64,000 nucleotides of DNA from Micromussa lordhowensis (Eukaryota; Cnidaria; Anthozoa; Scleractinia; Lobophylliidae): the NCBI GenBank assembly GCA_964020085.1, contig OZ026604.1, forward strand, positions 1,428,501 through 1,492,500, in the 5' to 3' direction. The position numbers and the translations under genes are program-made. Positions 37,501 through 47,749 of the stretch are shown here, piece after piece. Numbering within the stretch: position 1 is the first letter of the stretch; each line of letters starts with the position of its first letter. The notes under the pieces are model-generated. The model was not told the origin of the DNA and ran no database searches. It saw nothing but the letters and a program-made list of their open reading frames with translations.

Positions 37501-39625
37501 CGTGATCAACTTGTCGCGCAACAAAAACATTTGTTGCGGGTTGAAGAAAGTTGTTGCGAAAAGTAGAGCGCGGGTCTACTTTGAGCCACAAATTTTGGCT
37601 TTGTTGCTCGTTTTTCATCAAACTCACAACTTGTCGCGCAACAAATTTGCCGTGCCCTAGCAAATCAACCAATCAGCGCGCCGCATTTCTTCAACCTGCA
37701 ACAAATGTTTTTGTTGCTGGTCAAGTTGATCACGCAAGGTGAAAAACGCGAAACATCGACAAAAACTTGCAACGAAACAATGTTGCGCGACAAGTTGAAG
37801 GTTTTTGTATCTCGTATTTCGCCGCCTTAATCACTGCGAAATCAAAACAGCAGTTTCATCTACGTGAGAAATTTTTCGCCAATTTTGTGCACTTCTCTCG
37901 ATATCATACGCTCTAAACGGTTTTAATCTAAAGCCGATTGAAGAGTTTAGCTGACATTTTAAAGGAAAATCGAATCAGTGTTTTCAAAACATTTTAGAGC
38001 TGGCGTTCCTAACTTTTCATACAACGCGAACAGTTCAGATGTCAGGGACAAATTTACTAAATTCTGATTGGTCTTCCGCTCGAAGTCTATCTTAAGACTT
38101 CCTTGTTCCTGATTGGCTGAGCGCGTGGCGTTCTGCATTTAGTTGGTTTAGAACGTAGTTCAAAGTGTATTTCAACGGCTGTGTGTTTCATCCGCAAGGA
38201 AAAAAAATCGGCTTATGACTTACAAGAAAGGTTAAAAGTTGAGTTGCAGGTTTTAACTGAAGTAACAAAAGATCATTTACGTCAAATGACTGTTAAATGT
38301 GTCAATGAAGGCTTAGAAACCTTGATAGAAACCGTGGTCTGGGTCGAACAAATTCATGGCCGCCAAAGCTTTAACGTTCTTTGCTGCTCCTTTAAGCTGC
38401 TGTGCTTTTGATTTAGATCAGACAAGGTTTTTAGTATCTACGGCGACACGAACAGCATAGAGTCTGAAGAATTTTGACTGGGATGGTAAGAACGTACTAT
38501 GCATTTGCAGAAGTTATTTAACTAGTTTTTCTGGACTTACAACAACTTTCATTTACGCAGGATTTTCTCACTTACAATTCAACATCAAGCTTCGTCCAAG
38601 TGTAAAATTATTTGTTGGTTGGATTTTATGGAAAAACGTTTTTTCACTTTCTTCAGTGGCTCAAATCTCTTCAGGTTAGTAGTGATCTTGTATTGTTTTT
38701 GACAATGGACTCACATTATTTTTGATGTGGATCGATTTACAAGCGACTATGTAAAAATAGATATTTTTTATACCAGTACGGAAAGTAGCCACAGTTTCAA
38801 CAGCCAACCTGGTTGTAAAATGGCTTTTACTTGTCGATCCGACATTTACTCTCTAATACTAGTATTTTCTAATCTCAGAAATAGCATTGACATGCCAATT
38901 ATGAAACATATTTTTTAAGTCAATAGTAGCACAAAAAACTTTAGTATATCTTACCTCGTAATCGAGGGAAAACTCATCACATATTGAATTTTTATTTGAA
39001 TAAGCATTCTTTGGTTTTCTGCCTTCGCATCTCAAATGGTTTTTCCTAGAATAAAAAAAACGACGAATTCAATATCAAAAAACTGTAAAATTGTTAAAAT
39101 TTGAGGACTGAGTTTTCTATTCTTACCTTGGAAGGCAAGGACTGCTTTTAAATTGTCTTTTGACGAGGAAATTCTGTAAAAATATAAGAAAAATACGATT
39201 TTAAAGTTAGTGTTATGAAACCATTGCAAGAAATCCTCTCTCCGACATTGTGAAAATATTTAAACGCTCCAAAATAATACCGAAAAATGAAATATTCTTT
39301 CGTACACGACCTGTGCCGCACAGGCTCGGAAGTAAAATGGATTTCAATCGATTTTAAAATACTTTCTAATTAGCTCAATCAGAAGCTAAGCTTCTGGTAC
39401 TACTTCTAATTCAGTTTATTATGAACACATTCTTTTCTGGATTCCGTAACTGAATTCTCAACTCACCCTGTCATCTGTTCGTTTTCGTTTTCCCGGAAGG
39501 GGTTCAGATTTCGCCTTTCGCTTCCTCATTAATCGTTGTCCCGATTCCAAAATCGGATTAGCATTCATTTTATTTTCTCCAAATAAATTTGCTTTGTTTA
39601 AATCGTGTTGTTCAATCTCAGACAT
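31768..39625 (-). CDS. PIM-family Ser/Thr protein kinase with duplicated N-terminal exons
   Basis: Twelve coding exons join in phase to 501 residues: 39467-39625, 39127-39173, 38955-39045, 36641-36784, 36480-36526, 36287-36377, 35683-35815, 35145-35236, 34591-34638, 33789-34161, 32805-32984, 31768-31868. The kinase domain starts near residue 245 with GAGSFG. It has the VALK lysine, the AEV glutamate, HRDIKPEN (catalytic Asp about 373), DFG (about 392) and a PPE in place of APE. The ERPE hinge with its proline, the LNGRLIPAEV insert and the HPWF end are PIM-like. PIM kinases are constitutively active cytosolic/nuclear kinases promoting growth and survival. Residues 1-193 are basic with two KRKRT nuclear-localisation-like runs, followed by an acidic Ser-rich linker; no such extension is known to me in vertebrate PIM. 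The N-terminal exons are inferred from phase and duplication; the catalytic exons are firm. Confidence 0.85.
32405..32665 (+). repeat. Dispersed repeat with inverted end, in kinase intron
   Basis: It is nearly identical to 50690-50905 over about 180 bp (TTCTCAAACTCATTAATAAT through GACAGTGTTTCATCG). Its 3' half is an inverted pair: the string for ATATATCAAACACTCGAGAC and its partner near 32655-32680. Confidence 0.65.
33110..33725. repeat. Two tandem-like foldback units in a kinase intron
   Basis: Two copies of a hairpin with arms CGATTTCTATGCGTGATAGT and its complement, centred on GACTCGGGCTGCGCC, lie at 33405-33485 and 33628-33712. Each is preceded by related sequence (GTGTTTTCGA, TTTTGAACGACT.GTAGA.TTATACT). 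Between 33130 and 33260 an ACTAGCGTTCT.TCACGAAT unit is also repeated. Confidence 0.6.
34211..34393. mobile_element. Foldback element with 75-bp arms
   Basis: Left arm 34211-34285 (starts TACACCTTATTCCAAAATGG) and right arm 34319-34393 are near-perfect inverted repeats around a 33-bp spacer. It lies in the intron between kinase exons 34591-34638 and 33789-34161. Confidence 0.8.
34541..34577. repeat. (TTG)n microsatellite
   Basis: About twelve uninterrupted TTG units lie 14 bases below a kinase exon boundary on the intron side. Confidence 0.9.
35437..35600 (-). mobile_element. SINE copy, inverted
   Basis: Reverse complement of the family at 11603-11880, with AAATTTAATGCTGGGG, a diverged ATACTCC-type segment and GGGCCACTTGGCTCATATG. 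The 5' head is missing. It is in a kinase intron. Confidence 0.65.
35905..36115. mobile_element. G-rich MITE copy
   Basis: Begins CCC followed by 15 G and ACTCGTATAAAAAGAGTGGG, then AGTGCTCGG. Ends in TTACCTCTTGGGGGATCTTGGT and a G-rich run. The inverted ends are poor, so the boundary is approximate. It lies in the intron between kinase exons 36287-36377 and 35683-35815. Confidence 0.45.
37029..37250. mobile_element. Short inverted-end element in kinase intron
   Basis: The ends are TTCGGTGACCTACC and its partner ATAGGTCACCGAGC. The interior is AT-rich and non-coding with no obvious target duplication. Confidence 0.45.
37414..37821. mobile_element. MITE with 136-bp terminal inverted repeats
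   Basis: Left arm 37414-37549 begins CGAAATACGAGATACAAAAA and includes CAACATTGTTTCGTTGCAAG. Right arm 37686-37821 is its reverse complement with few mismatches. The 408-bp element is rich in GTTGCGCAAC-type motifs and non-coding. It sits between the two copies of the duplicated kinase exons. Confidence 0.8.
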
Positions 39626-41185
39626 GATCGTTCAATCTTGATGAAGCAACAAAATAACACTTGATCGCGAACAAATAGAGTACGTGAATTCTCTGCTTGT
39701 TCAAGGCAAGCTTGTCCGTACACAAGTACTGGTTTCTATGGTAAACTTCCACACTAAGGACATGTTGTCGTTTATGACGCTGCTGTGATGTTTTGCTCGT
39801 GCTAATGCTCGCGCGCGTAAAAGAAATCAATATTTCTAAGCATTGACCAGGAGTTTTAATCCATAAACGACATAAACGAAAAACGCCAGTCAGAAAAATT
39901 TCCTGTAACATTGCTAAACAGGCTAACTGGTGCACCATTTAGACTAGCCTTAGCGCTTTATTTATTCCGTGCCCCAGTTGGGCTGAAAAGCACTTCGTTT
40001 AGCCTGCAAGTCGCTACGGTTAGCCTAAATGGCACACCGCTTAGTCTGTTTTTAGTTCTCATTACTTGTATTGGTAACATGGTAAATACACAGTCGCAAA
40101 TGGACAATTTTCTGACTGCCGTACATGGACTCTCCGAAAAAGAAGGGCGGAATTCACTAGGCAAAAATGCTAAAATTCTCCCTTATAAGTTGTTAAAACT
40201 ACACCAGAAAAATACAGATCTCGACAGACAGGGCTTTTCTTTTCTCAAATTTCACGCAGCTCGCGAATGGTCATTGAATAGTAGCAGTTTGTTCTGAAAT
40301 CTAGGCATCGATCGTTTTACCTTCAAAATAAAACAAGTTGTGAAGTTTTATCTTGTTAGAAAAACGCTCTCTCGCTACATTGTTAGAGATTCGATCCCTC
40401 GAATAAAAACCGATTGTTCTTTCCACCTAAACAAGGGAATACCGAATTTGTTTGACAAGTAATAGTAATTTCGTAGCTTCCGTTTTTAGAATTTTGGCAG
40501 TAATACTGAAAAACAAGTTCACATCTCCTTTTAATAATTAGAACAACCGAAATTGACAAACTTTTTGCGTAACAATTATTACACTCGAAGTCAAAGTGCA
40601 TTCGATTGTTTCACTATTTGAACTCGTGTTGCAAGTTGCAACTTTTGGTGTAAATAATAATAACTCAATGGGCTCCTGCTCTTTCACTTTGCAACGAAAC
40701 TTTATTCTGCGGCAAGTTGCAAGAAACTGTTACTGACATTTCTTCGCCTACATGGCCGATTGAGCTTCCCCAGTTCCGTTTGCTTCTTTCCCTGGGATCA
40801 CCTGAATGGTGGAATACCGCCTCCCCAGGTAGCCCCTGAGCATTTCGGCAATACCTCCCCCCGACAATTTTTTCCTTGTTGTAGCACAACTTGCAAAAAA
40901 GAGAGAACGCTTTATTCTAACCTGAAATGAGAATGAAATCTCGAAAAATTGTTCGGTGTATGAAATAATGCTTTACGGATTTCTGGAAAGTCGTGTGATT
41001 TCGGAGAGATTTCGTGGAATCTCCACAGGCCAATAAGAAACAAGCTTATATAAGTGCCAGTGTCCTGCCTGCCGAAATTTCGTAACCAATCAAATGCCGC
41101 AATATATCGACTACAATCACATGACAACATGGTGGTCTCCTCCTGATTTTTCGAGTAACTGTAGTTACACTTTCTACTGCTGATT
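39626..41185. promoter_or_regulatory. Divergent intergenic region between the kinase and the RAB32/38-like gene
   Basis: About 1.6 kb separates the two start codons, so both promoters should lie here. The 128-codon plus-strand frame at 39911-40297 overlaps two related segments (AACTGGTGCACCATTTAGAC and a GTTAGCCTAAATGGCACACC copy) and is not called. I see no clear TATA box. Confidence 0.4.
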
Positions 41186-41274
41186 ATGGTACGTTCGATT
41201 TTCTTTTTCAAAAACGCTGCTTTACAAACGGTTGACAACAACATTCAGCGTGACGGGAAGGTAATTTTTCAGTG

Positions 41275-44200
41275 ATGGTTTTCTCTCTTTCGCAGGAATC
41301 GTCTGGGGAGAAGAAGGAATTTTTGTTCAAAGTTTTGGTGATCGGAGACCTCGGTGTTGGAAAAACCAGTATCATAAAGCGCTATGTTCATCAATTTTTC
41401 TCTGTACACTACAGAGCTACAATATCCTTTCTTACAAAGCGATCTAAAGTAAATTTTCCAAATGTTATCCAGTAAACGTTTGTTTCCTTTAGTTAGCTAC
41501 AAGCTTAATAATTGATGAGGTCAATCCCCGGGGGGGGTACTCCCCTATATAAGGTATATAGGTATGTGCCGCCCCAAAGGGTATGGTTTTTGAGCCGTTT
41601 TGGTCTGAAAACGGGTATAGATTTTAACAATTATGGTCTGAAATCGGGTCGGGTTTTTGGGGCGGGAACATTTACGAAAGCTTACAAACATATTTTTCTT
41701 CTCAGTACGTAACTGGAACGACTAACTGATAGCGAGAAAAAGAAATAAATAAACTATGTCATTCCAGCTTAATTTTACTCCTTGCGTCAACTTCCGTTCG
41801 GCACTGATGCATAATTATGCCTTAATCACCTACCGGAATACCACACACAAAGCCACCATTATGAAAATGCGGTAACTGTAACGTTTTATTTGTGACAACT
41901 CGTGATAGATATTAATCTACAAAGAAAGTGTTTCTTGTTTGCACTACATGTATACAATCATTTAAGCAATCAATCAGCTGAAATGCCGGATTTATAATGA
42001 AAGCCGATCGCGGTCTCATGAACACCATATATTGAGTTCTTTAAAACAAAAAGTTATATATTTTCGGTATTTCATGTAAAATAGAAAAGTAGATTAGTAC
42101 TTCAGTACTTTATACTTCCTAATAAAAAATATTATGCTTTAACGTAATATACTTTGCTGTGATTTCACTCGGATGCTATAATAATGTAACGATTTTATAA
42201 AGCCATGTCTGAAAACGGGTGTATATTTTCAAGTTCAGGTCTGAAAACGGGTATGAATTTTAGAGGTCAGGTCTGAAAACGGGTGTGGAAAATGGCATGT
42301 TTAGGTCTGAAATAGGGTCGGGATTTGACGACCCGGGCGGCACACCCCCACCAAGAATTCCGAGGAGTACCCCCCCCGGGGGTCAATCAGTTATAGCTAT
42401 TCGATGTCTGCATTTTTCCAGTTTTTACCAAGCATGATTTCATCTGTTGTAGAAATTTTGATCAGGGTATACAGAAAGAGGCTTTACTTAAACGATTTAT
42501 TAACTCGATTAATGATCATACCTGACGTAAAATCAAGCTCAATTATTATTCTATTGTTGTTTATTGTTTACTTGTTGATGTTGACCTTGACTTTGAATAC
42601 ATTGGAGTTGATTTCGCGCTCAAGGTTATAAACTGGGACACAGATACGCTGATTCGTCTACAGCTATGGGATATTGCAGGTAAACTTTTGTCGCATCTTT
42701 CTGTGTGACATTCATAATGTCTACTTGTTTATCACAGTAGAACACCCCTGATATGATCCGTCTTTTGGCTGCGTGTTGGTCTTATTCAAGGGATCCTTAA
42801 AAAAGGAAAATGACTCACCAAGGTTACTTACTTACTTAAATACATGGTACTTCTCCTGGAACATAGGGCCTCCAATCATCTCTGTCTTGGGCCTCTCTCG
42901 CTGACTCCAGGTCAGCCCTGATTGCCTGATGGCTGCGTCCATGTCCCAGTGGTATGTTTTTCTTGGTCATCCCCTCTTCCTCTTACCCTAGGGGTTCCAA
43001 GTCAGGACAGGCTTTCGGAGAGAGCGACCTTGAGGTTTCTTCTTTCCGATTGCTTAAATTGGAAAATATACTGCAATGATCATTCTTCACTTTCATCTAC
43101 AACCGCAGTTCATATATGAATTATTTCGTATATGCATCACATCATTTCATTCCTCACGGGAAGATATGAACTCAGTAAATTGACCTCGCTCCCAATGTGT
43201 GGCTTCATAGCTCAGTTGGTAGAGCATTGCACCGGTATCGCGGAGGTCATGGGTAGGAATCCCGTTGAAGCCCTGATTTCTTTCAGGCTTCTTCTTTCCA
43301 ATTGCTTATATTGGAAAAGATACTGCAATGATCATTCTTCACTTTCCTTTCCTTTTAACCCGTCTCTAACGCCACTAAGATTGCTTTACATTTTATCAGG
43401 TTGACTAGTCTGACCAACTGTTGTAAAACAGAATCCTTATAATGTTTTCCAATCAAACAGGGTGAACGAAAAAGAAACGTATTTTCTTGCATATAGGAAT
43501 GCACGCTTCATTACCGCAGCTGCGGCGCATGATATTTGTTGTGTGAAAATGATTTGTTCTCGTTCCACTGCAGAGTGATTAGAGAACAATACCTCTTACC
43601 ATTTTAGGTTTGATGAGGGTAGAAAATGGGGCTGTGTCTCCCTGTTTCATGCGCAAATTTCAACAAAATTCATGCATTGCGTATGCATTCAGCCACATAT
43701 TGCTTTCATGCTCCACACACTAATTTTAGCCCTTGTCATGTGTCTTGCATAAACCCTTTTCCACCCTCTTTGATAATTTGGCTTTGCAAGCTATATTATA
43801 ACATAGTTTGATTTCATTTCTTGGAAATAGGACAAGAAAGATTTGGGAACATGACACGAGTAAGTTCTACTTATCTTTGATTCATCTCAGAACTGGTGCT
43901 GATGCAATTATGGAAAAATGTTCTATTATCAGTAGATAGAAGTCAAGGTCTTGTTACAAATGGTACAACTTGGTTGTATATGCAACATATGTATGCCAAC
44001 TCTTCAACACAAACTGCTTTTTGTAAATTTATTCAAACATACAACTTGTTTGCAATTGCTTACAGCGTAAAAATATTGTAGGATTTTGAAACATGCTAGA
44101 AAATCCTATGACAATCATTGCTTTGAACATATTCTCTGATGTTGTTTATAATTTTGCATGATACAAGCCACCCACTATAAAGGCCACATGTAGCCAATTT

Positions 44201-46749
44201 CTACTGTCTAAAGCAGCCCTTTGATTAACACCTAGCTTCCATAAGTACACTGTAGCTTCAGCTTAGAGATGACCTTTATTTTCATTTTTTGCTGGAGTTT
44301 GGTTCGATCTGATCCTCAGTCTGATTGGTCGATTTTTGATCACATGGTGATCAAATTCAGCTACTGAATTCTGCATCTGGAAGTTTGAAGAGACAACTTT
44401 AACATAATGTAATTATTTATAGGAAATGGTAAAATGGTACAACAACACTTTATTTATAACAAAAAAAGAAAATGGAAGAAAGCAGAATACAATAGTTTGA
44501 AGCTTATAAAAATGACATCAGCTTCCTAAAACAACCATAAGGCTAAGAAAAATTAGGCAATTATCAATAGGGTTCAATAAAAATTACGGCCATGTGTATT
44601 AATTGATTAAACATAAAGCAAATTAAAGTAACTTAATACATAAAGACCAAAAAAACATGCAGAATTAATTATTTACTTTGCAGGTTTATTACAAGGAAGC
44701 AGTTGGAGCTTTCATCGTGTTTGATGTCACAAGAGCATCTACATTTGAAGCAGTGCAGAAATGGAAGAATGACTTGGATAGTAAAGTTATGCTTCCTAAT
44801 GGAGCTCCAATTCCTGTTGTTCTTTTAGCAAACAAGGTTTGTTGACTCTCAAAATTCCACAGCTGCATTGCTGCAAGAAAGTTCTGCTCATTGAAGAATT
44901 TGATTGTTCACACACTGACAGTAGGATTTCATTCACGGACATAATGACTGTGAGATGACACTTGACTCAGTTTTCTTTCCGTTTCTATAGTGATGAATGG
45001 CTGAACACACTAGGGTTTCATCCACAGACTTGAAAGTTAGAACCACCTTGAACAGTGTAATAAACAGTACCACATGAAAGTACTGCTCAATAGCTTTTAT
45101 TTGAATGGTCACACACTAGGGTTTCATCCACAGACTTAAAAGTTAGAACCATCTTGTTCAGCATAATAAACAGTACCACATGAAAGTACTGCTCAATAGC
45201 TTTCATTTGAATGGTCACACACTAGGGTTTCATCCACAGACTTAAAAGTTGGAACCACCTTGTACAGCATAATAAACAGTACCACATGAAAGTACTGCTC
45301 AATAGCTTTCATTTGAATGGTCACACACACTAGGGTTTCATCCACAGACTTAAAAGTTAGAACCACCTTGTACAGCATAATAAGAAATTACATCAGGTAA
45401 CTTGACTTACACAATAACCATTCAGTGCTAGTGCAGGGATCTTGCTGGGCTAGATCATCATTCATTTTTTGTAATTTTCTTTCTTATTGAATCTCATGTT
45501 GGGGTAGAATTGGCATGCAGAGACTGTCAGTACTCTGTTTACTCAGATAATCTTTTGGTATGTGTAGGAGATTTTCAGATAGGTAGATTGATGATAATTT
45601 TTTTAAAAAAATTCAGTATAAAAGGACAAAATTATTAAAGTAATGGAGGCTGCTTTACATTGGATATTATGTAAAGTTTCTATCAAAAACTGTGATGACA
45701 TAGTTTAGTTTAGAATTATTAAATTGGTTGCCAGGCTGTTTCACAACTTGACTTCGCTATACAAATTAAATCTTTTTAAAATAATCAGTGCAGGGTTGTG
45801 GAAGTGTTAACTTATTTGTGTCATCGTATAATCAATAGGGCATCACAGGGTGTTAATAACACAAAATGACTGTCAAAATGATGAAATGGCACTCAGTACG
45901 AAATGGCACCCTGAGTAAAAGTCAATGTGGTATATGTGTGTCTGTAATTGTAACTGTAACTATTATAGAGAGCTAATAGCTGTCCAGTCAGTGATATTTT
46001 ATAGGCTAACCATAGTCCCATTTCGCCATTTCGTGTTTTAAACACGCCTGTTGTCACATCGTCAGGCAAAACAAGAAAAGTTTTCTGTTGATGACGTTAT
46101 TTTCTTCTTTCCTGCAGTGCGATCAAGCCAAGGAGGGTCTAGTTAACAATGCAAGTCAAATGGACGAATATTGTTCAGACAAGGGGTTTAATACTTGGTT
46201 TGAGACGTCAGCCAAGGAGGATATTAACATTTCTGAGGCCGCAAAATATCTTGTGGGAAAGGTACATTAAAATATTGATAGACCTCCGAGATAACATTTT
46301 TTTTTTCAGACCAGAGCTCAGTTCTTTTAAAACTTGGCTGTGTTGCGTTCTTAGCCATGACTCTGTGCTTGTAAGGTTACTGTAGACCTTTAAAAAAGCA
46401 TCAGGGTTTCACATCTTGAAAAGTTTAGTCTAGATTTTTTAAGGTCGTCATTTGTAATCTGTGTAGTAGTACTCCCAGTTGCTTATTACTACAGGAACTG
46501 ATAAGCTCTGGCCTGATGCTTCACTTGGCTCATATGCAGGCTTTACCTTTACTATAAGAGTGGATTAGAAATTGAATGTTTCTTTTATGTTTCTCCTTGC
46601 AGATTTTAGAGAATGAAAAGGCAAATAACTTTGACAGCATTCCAAAGGACCCTGACTCAATAACATTAACAAACAGTGCATCAGTGACAAACTCACAGGA
46701 ATTCAAGAATATTCCTTCTGCTGAACCACACAAGACAGGCTGTTGTTAA
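41275..46749 (+). CDS. RAB32: RAB32/RAB38-like small GTPase
   Basis: Six exons, 41275-41421, 42601-42679, 43831-43859, 44684-44836, 46118-46261, 46603-46749, encode 232 residues in one frame, close to the usual 225. Visible G motifs are GDLGVGKT (24-31), switch I YRATIGVDF, WDIAGQERFGNMTR with Ile in place of the usual Thr, ANKCDQ and ETSAK. The last two residues are a CC prenylation end. WDIAGQERFGNMTRVYYKEA is the RAB32/38 subfamily mark. Members act on melanosome and lysosome-related organelle traffic and mitochondrial contacts; here that is inferred. Intron 1 (41422-42600) begins ATATCCTTT and ends AC, see findings. The start ATG follows a pyrimidine run ending in CAG, so an upstream exon is possible. 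Confidence 0.93.
41526..42381. mobile_element. 856-bp MITE with perfect 18-bp TIRs and GTCAAT target duplication
   Basis: Left end CCCCGGGGGGGGTACTCC and right end GGAGTACCCCCCCCGGGG are exact inverted repeats. GTCAAT flanks both (41520-41525, 42382-42387). Subterminal GCCGCCCCAAAGGG and repeated GGTCTGAAA(A/T)CGGGT units lie inside each end. Nothing encodes a transposase. It sits in intron 1 of the RAB32-like gene. Decayed relatives are at 25622 and 30565. Confidence 0.9.
43030..43100 (+). mobile_element. Truncated SINE tail, sister of 43201-43345
   Basis: It repeats the tail of the tRNA-headed SINE just downstream: TTCTTTCCGATTGCTTA, then CTGCAATGATCATTCTTCAC. The head is missing. Confidence 0.65.
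43201..43345 (+). mobile_element. tRNA-derived SINE in a RAB32-like intron
   Basis: Positions 43201-43272 fold as a tRNA: 7-bp acceptor GGCTTCA/TGAAGCC, D arm GCTC..GAGC with an intact A box TAGCTCAGTTGG, and T stem ATGGG/CCCGT. The T loop is TAGGAAT instead of TTCGAAT, spoiling the B box, and the anticodon stem has a mismatch, so it is not scored as a working tRNA gene. A tail with TTCTTTCCAATTGCTTATAT and CTGCAATGATCATTCTTCAC follows. Confidence 0.7.
45005..45385. repeat. Minisatellite of four copies, about 106 bp
   Basis: Copies start with ACTAGGGTTTCATCCACAGA at about 45009, 45115, 45221 and 45329, giving a period of 106-108 bp. Each contains AGTACCACATGAAAGTACTG and CTCAATAGCTTT. It lies in a RAB32-like intron. 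Confidence 0.85.
46470..46555 (+). mobile_element. SINE tail fragment
   Basis: Matches the 3' end of the 11603 family: TACTCCCAGTTGC, CTCTGGCCTGATGCTTCACT and TGGCTCATATGCAGGCTTTACC. It lies just upstream of the last RAB32-like exon. Confidence 0.6.
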
Positions 46750-47285
46750 CCAAGTTTTTGCTAGCTAGGGTGATCTAATTAATTTAATACCGTAAAACAA
46801 TTTTGCAACTTAATGTGGAATCCTGATTTCTCAAATCCTAAGTTTTTTAAACCTGCTGATAACTCAAGCTTAAAGTTTTCCCCCTCTCCTAAGTTGAGCA
46901 CTGAAATCTTACTCCTGATTTCTCAAACTACCTGGGTTCAAACCAATTTTGTATCCCTTGAAGGTTCAAAAATCGGGATTCCACAATATTTTTAATTGTA
47001 TTACAAGTTCAGTAATATCAGTGAATTGTTTGGAATTCATCAACTAAAAAGAGTACAGTCATTCCTAGAATGTGGGCTAAATGTAAACACACTTTAATAA
47101 TTATAATAATTATAATAATTTATTATGATTCTTATTTTCATAGCAGGTCTGCATATATTGGCTGCTTTTCACAGACAAGACAGGTTTCATACAAAATTTA
47201 TTCTGTCGGCAAACCTGGTCAAATCAGTCTTTGAGCGTGTGTATGTAGTTGATAAGCATGAGTTTCCACTATTATGTCATTTGGC

Positions 47286-47291
47286 AATAAA
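47286..47291 (+). terminator. Candidate polyadenylation signal, RAB32-like gene
   Basis: AATAAA 540 nt past the stop codon. A second one is at 47725-47730. No transcript evidence. Confidence 0.35.
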
Positions 47292-47749
47292 ATTATTATA
47301 ATGTTAAGATAGCACACAAAAAATTATTATGAGAGCATGTTACACTGTAGTCTCTCATATAACACCGGTGTAGCCCACTGTGGAGCTAACAAGCAAGAAT
47401 GAATTTATAATTATTATAAACTATAGTTTGATGGTATTATAGTACTGATTTCTCCTGTTATTTGTTGTTTCCCCCATATTGCCTCACTTGTGTGAGGCCT
47501 TCCAAGGGGTAGAAGTGACAAGCGATATGACCCTGAAAACCAGCGACACGGGAATTTCTAATCGGCGGCAAGCAAATCGAATGCGCCCCAAACATTTGAC
47601 AGTGATATGAGAAGCACTAGAAATACAGTGACACTGTTCCTTTTGGACTTTTTTTTTTCTATTTTACAAATTGTATTCTCTTGTAAAGTCAGTAAATGTC
47701 AGAAACGTGTGTGCTTTTCCATTGAATAAACTCTAAAAAAAATTAACCT

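Noticed and set aside
38181..38411. 76-codon plus-strand frame in the kinase intron
   Set aside because: Looks helical and charged but has no family match and lies antisense to the gene.
39911..40297. 128-codon plus-strand frame between the kinase and RAB32-like genes
   Set aside because: The first half covers a repeated TAGCCTAAATGG-type segment. No family match, and the position is the divergent promoter region.
43201..43272. Functional tRNA gene
   Set aside because: Mutated B box and anticodon-stem mismatch plus a SINE tail and a sister copy point to a SINE.
45005..45385. CRISPR-like array
   Set aside because: Units are whole-length tandem repeats with no unique spacers, in a eukaryotic intron.
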